21,150 bases of DNA from Chloroflexota bacterium (GCA_014360745.1 JACIWY010000015.1:1-21150); one strand, 5' to 3'. Shown: positions 9,524 to 17,510, numbered from the stretch's first letter. Numbers and translations are program-made. Notes: generated from the sequence alone by a model not told the origin.

Positions 9524-9692
9524 GAACGTATTTGTCTCCCTCTTCGATCAACATGATGGGGATATCGTCTTTGATCGGGTACTTGCGTTGGCAGTCGGGA
9601 TTCTGACACACGAGCCACTTTTCGGCCACCAGCGAGACCTTGGATTTGCACGCCGGGCAGGCGAGAATAGCCAGCAGATCCTCGTTCAACAT
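9486..9692 (-). CDS. Trm112-like zinc-ribbon protein (UPF0434 family)
   Basis: A small protein of 68 residues with the Trm112-type fold. It has an N-terminal CPAC pair (in LACPACKSK) and a second CQNPDC pair, giving a four-Cys zinc site, followed by the YPIKDDIPIMLIEE segment typical of the family. In eukaryotes and archaea Trm112 is an activating partner of methyltransferases; bacterial members are mostly uncharacterised. Two ATGs are possible (9698 and 9692). The GGAGG abuts the first ATG directly and sits 6 nt before the second, so 9692 is preferred. It is the first gene of the long minus-strand series and its promoter is clear. Confidence 0.85.
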   Translation of the reverse strand: MLNEDLLAILACPACKSKVSLVAEKWLVCQNPDCQRKYPIKDDIPIMLIEEGDKYVHVPVERLSEMEP

Positions 9693-9727
9693 GGGCATCC
9701 TCCATCAAGGGTCACCTACGTAAGCAC

Positions 9728-9756
9728 AGTATAGCTTAAGTGAGCCTATTGCTCAA
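9728..9756 (-). promoter_or_regulatory. Strong sigma70-type promoter for the trm112-like to regulator gene series
   Basis: On the minus strand TTGAGC (9751-9756), a 17-nt spacer and TATACT (9728-9733) match consensus closely, about 30 nt upstream of the Trm112-like start. It could drive genes down to at least the first response regulator (4585), since there is no gap larger than 7 nt in that stretch. Confidence 0.72.
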
Positions 9757-9771
9757 GATCCTGTGCACACG

Positions 9772-9805
9772 AGCCACAAGCCGGGTGCCCCTGTGGCTGG
9801 CACCC
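9772..9805. repeat. Two interleaved 7-bp inverted repeats between divergent promoters
   Basis: AGCCACA (9772-9778) pairs with TGTGGCT (9792-9798), and GGGTGCC (9783-9789) pairs with GGCACCC (9799-9805). The arms alternate, so only one stem can form at a time. The last arm overlaps the -35 box of the plus-strand promoter. It could be a regulator-binding site. An RNA role would need a start site further upstream than the one proposed. Confidence 0.45.
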
Positions 9806-9826
9806 TCCTTCGCCTTGCGGTATACT
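9797..9826 (+). promoter_or_regulatory. Probable promoter of the isomerase-hydrolase operon
   Basis: CTGGCA (9797-9802), an 18-nt spacer and TATACT (9821-9826) precede the isomerase ATG by about 37 nt. The -10 box is good; the -35 matches four of six. Confidence 0.55.
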
Positions 9827-9862
9827 CGGCATGAACACGCCTGATCGAGATGGAGGAAGACG

Positions 9863-10699
9863 ATGCGTCTGGGTGGACCTGTCTTTGCCCAAAACCTTGA
9901 TCCTGTCGCGTGGGCGGCAGCGGTTCGCGCTCATGGGTACAGCGCTGCAAATTGCCCGGTAAACGAAAAGGCCGACGACGCCACGGTGCGCGCCTATCGC
10001 CGCGCGGCGGACGCCGCCGACCTGGTCATCGCCGAGGTAGGCGCCTGGAGCAACCCCATTAGCCCCGACCCCGAGGTGCGCCGCGCGGCTTTGGAGCTGT
10101 GTCAGACACGCCTTGACCTGGCCGAGCGCATCGGGGCGCGCTGTTGCGTGAACATCGCCGGCTCGCGTGGCAGTGTCTGGGATGGCCCCAGCCCGGAGAA
10201 TCTCTCGCCGGATACCTTTGACTTGATCGTCGAGACGGTGCGTGCCATCATCGACGCCGTTAAACCAACGCGCACCACCTATGCCCTAGAGACAATGCCC
10301 TGGATCTATCCCGATTCACCCGATAGCTATCTGCAATTGATCGAGGCCATCGACCGACCGGCTTTTGCCGTGCACCTCGATCCCGTGAACCTGGTGAACT
10401 CGCCGCGTCGCTACTATGAGAACGCTGCCCTGCTGCGCGAGTGTTTTCAAAAACTGGGGCCGTATATCGTCAGTTGCCACGCCAAAGATATTACCCTTTC
10501 CGACCAGCTCACCGTGCACCTCGATGAGGTGCGGCCGGGGCTGGGCGGGTTGGATTACGGCGTTTATTTGTGCGAGTTGAGCAACTTGCCGGCCGATACG
10601 CCCTTGATGCTCGAGCATTTGCCCGACGAACAAGAATATCGGCTGGCGGCGGAACATATCCGCTCCGTGGCCGAGCGCCTGCATATCGAGCTGCGTTAG
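9863..10699 (+). CDS. Sugar phosphate isomerase/epimerase-like TIM barrel protein
   Basis: Member of the xylose isomerase-like (AP endonuclease 2-type) TIM-barrel superfamily. These proteins isomerise or epimerise sugars, or dehydrate related polyols, with a divalent metal ion. The 278-residue protein shows the four expected metal-ligand positions: Glu143 (YALETMPW), Asp173 (VHLDPVN), His206 (SCHAKD) and Glu251 (LMLEHL). The start ATG has GGAGG at 6-nt spacing. It is followed after 33 nt by the DUF4038 hydrolase on the same strand, so the two probably act on the same carbohydrate: the hydrolase frees a sugar and this enzyme interconverts it. The exact substrate cannot be deduced. No signal peptide, so cytoplasmic. 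Confidence 0.82.
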   Translation: MRLGGPVFAQNLDPVAWAAAVRAHGYSAANCPVNEKADDATVRAYRRAADAADLVIAEVGAWSNPISPDPEVRRAALELCQTRLDLAERIGARCCVNIAGSRGSVWDGPSPENLSPDTFDLIVETVRAIIDAVKPTRTTYALETMPWIYPDSPDSYLQLIEAIDRPAFAVHLDPVNLVNSPRRYYENAALLRECFQKLGPYIVSCHAKDITLSDQLTVHLDEVRPGLGGLDYGVYLCELSNLPADTPLMLEHLPDEQEYRLAAEHIRSVAERLHIELR

Positions 10700-10732
10700 C
10701 CTATTGGGCCATAGCACCGGAAAGGAGCTCCC

Positions 10733-12343
10733 ATGTCTCTACAACGATACGGAATCCGACACCAAGTGATCGAATTTGGGCTGCCGTCGGGGCGGGCTTA
10801 TGCCGACCCGTTCAACGAGATCACGGTGGATGTGCTGTTCATCGGCCCCAGCGGCCAAGAGCACCGCATGCCGGCCTATTGGGCCGGCGAACAAGAGTGG
10901 CGAGTGCGCTTCGCGCCGCCGGAGGTTGGCACTTTCCACTACCGTACCCTCTGCTCCGATGAGAGCAACGCCGACCTGCACGGCCAAGAGGGGTGGCTGA
11001 CGGTCTCGTCTTACGAGGGTGACAACGCCCTGCTACGCCACGGCCCCCTGCGGGTCCATCGCGAAGGGCAGTTCTTGCAACACGAGGACGGCACACCATT
11101 CTTTTGGCTGGGCGACACCTGGTGGATGGGCCTCTGTCGGCGGCTGAGCTGGCCGGACGATTTTCAGCTTTTGACGGCTGACCGCGTGGCCAAAGGGTTC
11201 ACCGTTATCCAGATCGTCGTTGGGCTTTACCCTGATATGCCGGCCTTTGACGAACGGGGCCGCAACGAGGCCGGCTTCCCCTGGGAGCGCGAATACGCGC
11301 GCATCAACCCGGCTTACTTTGACATGGCCGATCTGCGCATTCACTGGCTGGTGCGCCAGGGGCTGGTGCCCTGTATCGTCGGTTGCTGGGGCTACCATCT
11401 TCTGTGGCTCGGCCTGGAGCGGATGAAACAACACTGGCGTAACTTGGTGGCGCGTTATGGGGCCTATCCCGTGATCTGGTGCCTGGCAGGCGAGGGGGCC
11501 ATGCCCTATTACCTGTCGGAGGACAAGGAACGAGACCGCGCCGCGCTCAAGGAGGGGTGGACGGAATTGTCGCGTTATCTCCGCCAGATCGACCCCTATG
11601 GCCGGCCGATCACCATCCACCCCACCGATGTGGGGCGCGATCAAGTGCTAGATGACCGCTGGCTCGATATCGACATGCTTCAGACCGGCCACAGCGGCCT
11701 GGCCAGTCTGCCCAACACGGTGCAAAAGGTGCGCCGTGAGGTAGCCCGCCGACCGGCCATGCCGGTGGTGGAAGGAGAAGTGTGCTACGAGGGAATCCTG
11801 GAAGATAGCCGTGAAGAGGTGCAGCGGATCATGTTCTGGGCCTGCTTTCTTTCCGGCGCCAAAGGCTTTACCTATGGAGCCAACGGCATCTGGCAGGTGA
11901 ACACCGCAGAGCAACCTTACGGCCCCTCGCCCCATGGCGCCTCCTGGGGAGATCGCCCCTGGAGCGAGGCCTACCGGCTGCCGGGCTCGGCCCAGCTGGG
12001 CATCTGCAAAGCATTGTTGGAACGCTACGAATGGTGGCGCCTTCAGGCCCACCCGGAGTGGATCGAGCCGCACGCCGACGAGGGGGATTACCTGAACCCC
12101 TACGCCGCGGGCATCTCCGCCAATGAGGGCGAGACCAGGATCTTTTATTTTCCTCGCGCACTGGTGCCTTGGCGAGAACTGCCGCGGCTAAAGGGGCTCG
12201 ACGCAGCGCGCAGCTACCGCGCCTTTTTCTTTGACCCCAAGACGGGCGCCCAGCATGCTCTGAGCACGATCTCGGGGCAGGAAACGTGGCCGGTGCCGCT
12301 GCCGCCCGTCATGCAGGATTGGGTATTGGTTCTGGAAGGGTAA
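10733..12343 (+). CDS. DUF5060/DUF4038 glycoside hydrolase (apiosidase-like, GH140-type)
   Basis: Likely retaining glycosidase of 536 residues. The N-terminal beta-sandwich (about 10-95) matches DUF5060 in style (FNEITVDVLFIGP ... WRVRFAPPEVGTFHY). The central TIM barrel (about 110-430) starts DGTPFFWLGDTWW, the DUF4038 hallmark. A C-terminal beta domain (about 460-536) resembles the putative collagen-binding domain found after DUF4038. Candidate catalytic acids are Glu254 (CLAGEGAM) and Glu347 or Glu349 (VVEGEVCYEG). The family includes apiosidases that act on pectin rhamnogalacturonan-II. There is no signal peptide, so it would act inside the cell on imported oligosaccharides. AAGGAG lies 5 nt before the ATG. 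It ends just before the strong terminator. Confidence 0.85.
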   Translation: MSLQRYGIRHQVIEFGLPSGRAYADPFNEITVDVLFIGPSGQEHRMPAYWAGEQEWRVRFAPPEVGTFHYRTLCSDESNADLHGQEGWLTVSSYEGDNALLRHGPLRVHREGQFLQHEDGTPFFWLGDTWWMGLCRRLSWPDDFQLLTADRVAKGFTVIQIVVGLYPDMPAFDERGRNEAGFPWEREYARINPAYFDMADLRIHWLVRQGLVPCIVGCWGYHLLWLGLERMKQHWRNLVARYGAYPVIWCLAGEGAMPYYLSEDKERDRAALKEGWTELSRYLRQIDPYGRPITIHPTDVGRDQVLDDRWLDIDMLQTGHSGLASLPNTVQKVRREVARRPAMPVVEGEVCYEGILEDSREEVQRIMFWACFLSGAKGFTYGANGIWQVNTAEQPYGPSPHGASWGDRPWSEAYRLPGSAQLGICKALLERYEWWRLQAHPEWIEPHADEGDYLNPYAAGISANEGETRIFYFPRALVPWRELPRLKGLDAARSYRAFFFDPKTGAQHALSTISGQETWPVPLPPVMQDWVLVLEG

Positions 12344-12346
12344 ACA

Positions 12347-12382
12347 GCATTGGGGCAGATAGCGCTTTATCTGCCCCAATGC
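12347..12382. terminator. Bidirectional intrinsic-type terminator between convergent genes
   Basis: Perfect 15-bp arms (12347-12361 and 12368-12382, starting GCATTGGGGCAGATA) with a 6-nt loop GCGCTT. It lies 3 nt past the hydrolase stop and 8 nt past the ABC gene stop on the other strand. The T tracts are modest (TGTTT on the minus side; TTTT only about 14 nt away on the plus side), so efficiency may depend on the long stem. Confidence 0.8.
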
Positions 12383-12390
12383 AGCTTCGC

Positions 12391-14298
12391 TTATGCTTTT
12401 CGCCCATGAGGGGTGTGGTCGGCGCAGGCGGGCTTTTCCCCAAGGTCGGCCTGGGCCGATACAAGCTCTTCCTGGCCGCGGAACTGGCTCATATAGAGCT
12501 CGTGATAGACCCCACCCCTGGCCAGCAACTCCTCGTGGGTGCCCCGCTCCACGATCTTGCCCTGTTGAATGACCAAGATTTGATCCGCGTTGCGGATCGT
12601 GCTTAGCCGGTGAGCGATGACCAGGTTCGTCCGTTGGCTCATCAGGCGCTCGATGGCGCGCTGGATCAGCAACTCGGTGCGGGTGTCCACCGAGCTGGTA
12701 GCCTCGTCCAGGATCAGAATGCGCGGATCTTTGAGGATGGCCCGGGCGATGGCCAATAGTTGGCGGTTGCCCTGGCTCAAGCGCGAGCCCCGCTCGCCGA
12801 TCTCGGTCTGGTAGCCCTCGGGTAGGCGCTCGATGAATTGATGGGCGTTGGCCACTTTGGCCGCTGCGATCACCTCCTCGTCGCTGGCCTCCAGGCGCCC
12901 ATAGCGGATGTTTTCCATGACGGTGGTGGAAAAAAGAAAGGTATCCTGGGGCACGACACCGATCTGGCGGCGCAAGCTGTCGAGGGTCACATGGCGCACG
13001 TCATGGCCATCGATGCGAATCGCCCCGCTATCGACATCGTAAAAGCGGGCCAGTAGGTTGATGATCGTCGTCTTGCCAGCGCCGGTGGGCCCGACGATGG
13101 CCACCGTCTGGCCCGGCTCGACGCGGAAGGAGACGTCGTCCAGCACCGGCTCGTCCTCTATATAGCGAAAGGACACATGATCGTACTCGATCAGCCCCTG
13201 CACCGGTGGTAGCTCGATCGCGTCTGGGGCGTCGGTAATGTCCGGCTCTTCGTCGAGCAACTCAAAGATGCGCTCGGCGCCGGCCAGGGCCGCCTGAAGC
13301 TGGCCATAGAGGTTGGCCAGTTCGCGGATGGGATCGTAAAAGCGCCGCACATAGTTCAGGAAGGAGACCAGAATACCGATTGTTGCCAGAGGCGGGGTAA
13401 AGGCCAATATCAGATAGCCACCGAAGCCGATGACGATGGCCGTCGCCGCCGTGCTCAACACATCGAGCAGAGGCATAAAGAAGGAGATCAGCGTTTCGGC
13501 CTGCACGTTGGCCAAGCGGTTGCGCTCGTTGACCGCCTGAAACTCGCTCAGAGTCTGTGCCTCGCGGGCAAAGGCCTGCACCTCGCGCACCCCGGCGATG
13601 TTCTCTTGCAGCTCGGCGCTGACCTGGCCGATCGTCTGCCGCGTCTCACGAAAGGCCCTGCGCGCCCGCCGGGAAAAGAGGGCGGTGATGACCACGATGA
13701 GCGGTAACACGGTAAAAGAAGCCAGGGCCAAACGCCAGTTAAGGGCAACCATCGAAGCCACGATGCCGATCATGATCAATATCATGCCCAGTAGGCGCAA
13801 GAGCCCCACCCCAAACATCTGGTTGATCACCTGGGTATCGTTGATCAAGCGACTCATGAGATCGCCGGCCTCGTGTTGATCAAAGAAAGACAAAGAGAGG
13901 CGCTGCACCTGTTGTAGAATCTGCGAGCGCATCTCCAACAGGATGCGTTGAGCCATACGTACCAACAGGCGAAATTGGGCCACGTTGAGCAGCCAGGCAA
14001 GGGCATAATTGGCCAGTAAAAGGAACATGACCACAGCGAGCCCTTGGGCGCGTGAAGCCTCCGGCGACACCAACCAACGCAGCCATGCGACCTGACGCGA
14101 TCCATCGGCGGTGATGAATTCATCCACGGCTACGCCGATGAGATAAGGGCCGAGAAGATTGGTCAAGACGCTCAGCAGCAATAATACAACGATCAGGGCG
14201 AGCCGTCCTTTGTAGGGCAATAGATAGGGAATGAGCCGCCTGAGCACGGCACCCGTGTCTTTGGCCTGACCTTCGGAATAGGCATCTGGCCGCCTCAT
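12391..14298 (-). CDS. ABC exporter half-transporter, consensus-site subunit
   Basis: Type IV (B-family) exporter half of 635 residues: six membrane segments in about 1-320, then a nucleotide-binding domain from about 370 to 600. Walker A GPTGAGKTT (403-411), Q-loop PQDTFLF, signature LSQGN (507-511), Walker B ILILDEATSSVD with catalytic Glu532, and H-loop His563 (IAHRL). Its own Walker B and His are intact but the signature is non-canonical (LSQGN rather than LSGGQ). The reverse holds in the partner encoded just upstream (14295-16064), as expected for a heterodimeric exporter with one degenerate ATP site (LmrCD, BmrCD, TM287/288 type). The start ATG overlaps the partner stop by 4 bp (ATGA), giving coupled, equal synthesis. 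A C-terminal tail of about 40 residues is low-complexity. Likely exports lipids, drugs or peptides; the substrate is not predictable. Confidence 0.95.
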   Translation of the reverse strand: MRRPDAYSEGQAKDTGAVLRRLIPYLLPYKGRLALIVVLLLLSVLTNLLGPYLIGVAVDEFITADGSRQVAWLRWLVSPEASRAQGLAVVMFLLLANYALAWLLNVAQFRLLVRMAQRILLEMRSQILQQVQRLSLSFFDQHEAGDLMSRLINDTQVINQMFGVGLLRLLGMILIMIGIVASMVALNWRLALASFTVLPLIVVITALFSRRARRAFRETRQTIGQVSAELQENIAGVREVQAFAREAQTLSEFQAVNERNRLANVQAETLISFFMPLLDVLSTAATAIVIGFGGYLILAFTPPLATIGILVSFLNYVRRFYDPIRELANLYGQLQAALAGAERIFELLDEEPDITDAPDAIELPPVQGLIEYDHVSFRYIEDEPVLDDVSFRVEPGQTVAIVGPTGAGKTTIINLLARFYDVDSGAIRIDGHDVRHVTLDSLRRQIGVVPQDTFLFSTTVMENIRYGRLEASDEEVIAAAKVANAHQFIERLPEGYQTEIGERGSRLSQGNRQLLAIARAILKDPRILILDEATSSVDTRTELLIQRAIERLMSQRTNLVIAHRLSTIRNADQILVIQQGKIVERGTHEELLARGGVYHELYMSQFRGQEELVSAQADLGEKPACADHTPHGRKA

Positions 14299-16064
14299 AG
14301 AGACACCTCCTCAGCCGTCCCTTCCGGACGACGTTCGGCCTCATCCTGAAGCTGCGAGCCATAAATTTCGCAATATAGGCTGTTGGTGGCCAACAATTCC
14401 TCATGAGTGCCGCGAGCGACAATCTCGCCGTTTTCCAAGACCAGGATTTGGTCGGCGTCGCGTACCGTAGCCACCCGTTGGGCGATGACAAAGCTGGTGC
14501 GCCCCTCCATCAGCCGCTCCAGCGCGAGTTGGATACGCCGCTCAGTGGCCAGATCGACGCTGGAGGTGGCATCATCTAGGATGAGGATGCGCGGATCGAG
14601 CAACAAGGCCCGAGCGATAGCCACGCGCTGCTTCTGCCCACCCGAGAGGGTCACGCCGCGTTCGCCCACGCGCGTGTCGTACCCATTGGGGAAACTCATG
14701 ATAAAGTCGTGGGCCTCGGCAGCCTTGGCCGCAGCGATAATCTCTTCCTCTGTTGCGTCGGGCCGCCCAAAGGCGATATTCTCGCGGATGGTGCCCTCAA
14801 ACAGAGTCGTCTCTTGCAAGACGATGCCGATCTGGGCGCGCAGCGATTCCAGCGTCACATCGCGCACATCGTAGCCGTCTATAGTCACCCGGCCCTCGCT
14901 CACGTCATAGAAACGGGGGATAAGGTTGATGATCGTCGATTTGCCCGACCCCGTGGCGCCGAGAAGGGCCACCTTTTGCCCCGGCTCGGCCACAAAGCTG
15001 ACCTCCTTGAGCACCGGCTCGCCGCCGCCATAATAACGAAACGTCACCCCTTCAAAGGCCACCCGCCCTTTGACCCGTGGCAATTCGATAGCGCCCGGCT
15101 TTTCCACCACCTCCGAACGGGCGTCTAGGATCTCAAAGATGCGCGTGGCCGAGGCCGCGGCAGAGGAAAGCATGGAGACGATAAAGCCCATCATCAACAC
15201 GGGGAAAAAGGCCATCATCAAGTAACTGGCAAAGGCCACCAACTCGCCTACGGTGAGGAGATTGTTAATGACCTGCATCCCGCCGACCCAGTAAATGGCC
15301 AGAGTTGCCAAGTTAGCGATGCCAAAGATGGTGGGGAAGGCCAAAGAAAGGATGTTGTTTACCTGAATATTGATATCGTAAAAGGCTTTGTTAGCCGCCT
15401 CATACCGTTCGGCCTCGTGGCGCTCGCGGACAAAGGCTTTGATCACGCGCACGCCGACAAAGTTTTCTTGCAAAATGGTATTCAGGGTTGAGAGGCGCTG
15501 TTGGGCTTCTTTGAAAAGAGGCATTGCCTGCCCGGCAAAGAAGGCAAACAGGCCAAAGGTCACCGGGACGGCGGCCAGGATGATCAGCGCCAACCGCCAA
15601 TTCAGCACCAAGAGCAACACGACAGAACCGACGAGCATGAGCAAAGCGGAAAAGAACATGATCATGCCCCGCCCGACGAACATTTGCACCTGTTCTACAT
15701 CGGAGGTGGCGCGAGTCAGAAGTTGGCCGGTATGAGTCTGATCATGATAGCCGAAGGAGAGGGATTGAATCTTGGCATAGAGAACGTTGCGCATATCAAA
15801 GGCAGCCCCATGAGCTACCCGAGCGGCCAGCGCCCCCTGCAAGAACTGGAACACGGCGCGCAAGAGGGCAAAGGCGATCATAGCCAGCGCGAGCTCGATC
15901 ACGAGGCGCATATCCCCACGCACGATGCCCTGGTCGATGGCCATCTGGGAAATACGCGGGATGACTAGCATGGAGCCGGAGGCGATGATCAAACAGAGGA
16001 AAGCCATCACAGCTTGTAGCCAATAATTCTTGAGGAATCGCAAAGAACGTATCAGATTTTTCAT
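14295..16064 (-). CDS. ABC exporter half-transporter, degenerate-site subunit
   Basis: The other half of the exporter, 589 residues: six membrane segments in about 1-310, then a nucleotide-binding domain. The start is ATG 16064, beginning MKNLIRSLRFLKNYW, with AAAGG 9-10 nt upstream. A longer in-frame TTG at 16106 lacks support. Walker A GATGSGKST (369-377), signature LSGGQ (473-477) and Walker B ILILDDATSSVD, where the catalytic Glu is Asp498. The H-loop is IAQRV, so His is replaced by Gln529. These two changes are the standard marks of the degenerate site half; the site is completed by the LSQGN signature of the partner at 12391-14298. ATP hydrolysis is therefore expected mainly at the other site. 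Confidence 0.95.
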   Translation of the reverse strand: MKNLIRSLRFLKNYWLQAVMAFLCLIIASGSMLVIPRISQMAIDQGIVRGDMRLVIELALAMIAFALLRAVFQFLQGALAARVAHGAAFDMRNVLYAKIQSLSFGYHDQTHTGQLLTRATSDVEQVQMFVGRGMIMFFSALLMLVGSVVLLLVLNWRLALIILAAVPVTFGLFAFFAGQAMPLFKEAQQRLSTLNTILQENFVGVRVIKAFVRERHEAERYEAANKAFYDINIQVNNILSLAFPTIFGIANLATLAIYWVGGMQVINNLLTVGELVAFASYLMMAFFPVLMMGFIVSMLSSAAASATRIFEILDARSEVVEKPGAIELPRVKGRVAFEGVTFRYYGGGEPVLKEVSFVAEPGQKVALLGATGSGKSTIINLIPRFYDVSEGRVTIDGYDVRDVTLESLRAQIGIVLQETTLFEGTIRENIAFGRPDATEEEIIAAAKAAEAHDFIMSFPNGYDTRVGERGVTLSGGQKQRVAIARALLLDPRILILDDATSSVDLATERRIQLALERLMEGRTSFVIAQRVATVRDADQILVLENGEIVARGTHEELLATNSLYCEIYGSQLQDEAERRPEGTAEEVSL

Positions 16065-16128
16065 CCCAGAAGACCTTTTATCTCTCCACTGCCGCGGCAA
16101 AACCAAAATAACAATCTCAATAGCCTAA

Positions 16129-16155
16129 GGTGCTGAGCACTTGATGCCCGGCACC
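16129..16155. promoter_or_regulatory. Palindromic motifs upstream of the ABC exporter
   Basis: GTGCT-G-AGCAC (16130-16140) is a perfect 11-bp palindrome. GATGCC-C-GGCACC (16143-16155) is a near-perfect 13-bp one just beside it. Both lie between the proposed exporter promoter and the start codon, a typical repressor position. The half-site GGCACC also occurs at 9799-9804. Confidence 0.35.
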
Positions 16156-16160
16156 TGTAT

Positions 16161-16188
16161 TTTATACGACAGTTCGAAAAGGGGCCAA
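16161..16188 (-). promoter_or_regulatory. Possible promoter of the ABC exporter operon
   Basis: On the minus strand TTGGCC (16183-16188), a 16-nt spacer and TATAAA (16161-16166) lie in an AT-rich gap, giving a leader of about 90 nt. The box choice is uncertain because TAAAAT two bases on also fits. Confidence 0.45.
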
Positions 16189-16208
16189 ATTCACTTCAAA
16201 AAAAGTTA

Positions 16209-17366
16209 TTAGATGCCTTTTACCGTTCCCCCGCGCGCCGTCACTTTTTTCAAGGGCGGATGAGCCGCGATCTCTTTTTCATTTGGCTCTAATCCAAGCC
16301 CCGGCGCATCGCTCAAGGCCACATAGCCGTCCTGTTGCCGAGGGAAGCCATGGAACACGGTGAAATAATGCTCGCTATAAAACTCGGCATGGTATTCCTC
16401 GATCTCAAAGTTGATGATCGACGCGCCCAGATGGAGCTCGGCCATAGCTCCCACCGGCGAGCATACATTGTGTGGCGCCATGGTAATATGCTTGGCTTCG
16501 GCGATAGCGGCGATCTTTTTCAGCTCGGTGATGCCGCCGGCGTTGGCGATATCGGGCTGCAACACGTCAGCGGCATGGGCCTCGACGATCCGGGCAAAGG
16601 GGAACTTGGTATACAGGCGCTCTCCCGTGGCAATGGGGATGTTCACCTTGCGCCGCACCTCCAAAAGCTCGGAAATGTTTTCTTCCGACACCGGCTCTTC
16701 AAACCACATCGGCCGATAGGGCTCCAGCCGCTGGCCTAGCTGGATGGCGTTCATCACATCGAATTTGGCATGCCCCTCCACCAGGATGTCGATGTGCGGC
16801 CCGACCGCCGCTCGCACCGCCGCCACCCGCTCCTCGGCCAATTGCGCCTCTTTTAACGAGATTTGGTAATAGTTGCGCTGGCCAAAGGGATCAAATTTAA
16901 GCGCCGTATACCCCATGTCGACCACGGCACGGGCTTCCTCGGCATTCTGCTGGGGTGTGCCAGGGTTGGTGTACCAGCCGTTGGCGTACACTCGCAGTTT
17001 GAGCCGATGCGCGCCGCCCAAAAGCCGATACACCGGTTGCCCCAGAATCTTGCCCTTCAAATCCCACAGGGCGATGTCCAAGCCTGAAAGCGCAGTGCTG
17101 GCCAAGCGGCCTCCACGGGCATGGGGATCGTGATACATCGCCGTCCAGTGTACCTCGGAGTCGAGAGGATCCTTCCCAAGCAGATACTTGTCTACAAAGG
17201 TGCGAACGAGCCCCTTGACTTCCTCCTCATTATCCATAGGGCTGGCATCGCCCAAGCCGTAAAGGCCGGGTTGATCGGTGTTTAACTTGACCACCAGCCA
17301 GTTACGCGAAGCGTTGCGATGCACGGCTGAGAACTGGCGAAATTCGACAGAAGCGATGGCGGGCAT
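16209..17366 (-). CDS. Enolase-superfamily acid-sugar dehydratase (galactonate dehydratase-like)
   Basis: Mandelate racemase/muconate lactonizing family member of 385 residues that would remove water from a sugar acid such as galactonate, giving a 2-keto-3-deoxy acid, with Mg2+. Seen: N-terminal capping domain (1-120), then the barrel with Lys157 (ALKFDP), first metal-site segment ILVEGHAKF (Glu197, His199), Glu223/Glu224 (WFEEPV), Glu249 (TGERL), Asp272 (QPDIANAGG) and catalytic His299 (APHNVCSP). A first ligand of Glu197 in a Glu-x-His pattern, where Asp-x-His or similar is commoner, may matter for substrate choice. The start ATG has AAGGAG at 7-nt spacing. It is divergent from the glycyl radical enzyme gene and shares its 184-bp upstream region, suggesting joint control. 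The exact acid sugar is not determinable. Confidence 0.87.
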   Translation of the reverse strand: MPAIASVEFRQFSAVHRNASRNWLVVKLNTDQPGLYGLGDASPMDNEEEVKGLVRTFVDKYLLGKDPLDSEVHWTAMYHDPHARGGRLASTALSGLDIALWDLKGKILGQPVYRLLGGAHRLKLRVYANGWYTNPGTPQQNAEEARAVVDMGYTALKFDPFGQRNYYQISLKEAQLAEERVAAVRAAVGPHIDILVEGHAKFDVMNAIQLGQRLEPYRPMWFEEPVSEENISELLEVRRKVNIPIATGERLYTKFPFARIVEAHAADVLQPDIANAGGITELKKIAAIAEAKHITMAPHNVCSPVGAMAELHLGASIINFEIEEYHAEFYSEHYFTVFHGFPRQQDGYVALSDAPGLGLEPNEKEIAAHPPLKKVTARGGTVKGI

Positions 17367-17398
17367 TCCCGTTCTCCTTTATCGTTATGGGTAATGGA

Positions 17399-17442
17399 GG
17401 CGTCACCCGAGCAAGGGTAAACGCCCGATAGGGTCTGTACCC
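17399..17442. promoter_or_regulatory. Operator-like GGGT/ACCC palindromes in the divergent control region
   Basis: GGCGTCACCC (17399-17408) faces GGGTAAACGCC (17415-17425) as an imperfect inverted repeat with one bulged base. GGGT-CTGT-ACCC (17431-17442) lies just downstream of the minus -10 box, over the likely start site. Further GGGT copies at 17389 and 17495 make six GGGT/ACCC units in about 110 bp. On the minus-strand mRNA the first pair could also fold as a leader hairpin. Confidence 0.45.
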
Positions 17443-17445
17443 ATC

Positions 17446-17474
17446 ATCTTAGCGTAAGGCGGGCCCAGGCTCAA
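17446..17474 (-). promoter_or_regulatory. Promoter of the enolase-superfamily dehydratase gene
   Basis: On the minus strand TTGAGC (17469-17474), a 17-nt spacer and TAAGAT (17446-17451). The predicted start site near 17439 leaves a leader of about 70 nt. The -35 box lies only 7 bp from the -35 of the opposing plus-strand promoter, so one bound protein could affect both. Confidence 0.55.
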
Positions 17475-17481
17475 GCCTTTG

Positions 17482-17510
17482 TTGACGAGCTCTAGGGTCG
17501 GGGCTAGAAT
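17482..17510 (+). promoter_or_regulatory. Promoter of the glycyl radical enzyme gene
   Basis: TTGACG (17482-17487), a 17-nt spacer and TAGAAT (17505-17510), each one mismatch from consensus. A leader of about 33 nt follows before the ATG, with AGGAGG at 17538-17543. Confidence 0.7.

Noticed and set aside
9772..9805. H-type RNA pseudoknot (riboswitch)
   Set aside because: The two stems alternate as a pseudoknot would need, but the loop that must cross the first 7-bp stem has no nucleotides, which is not sterically possible. The site also lies upstream of the predicted transcription start.
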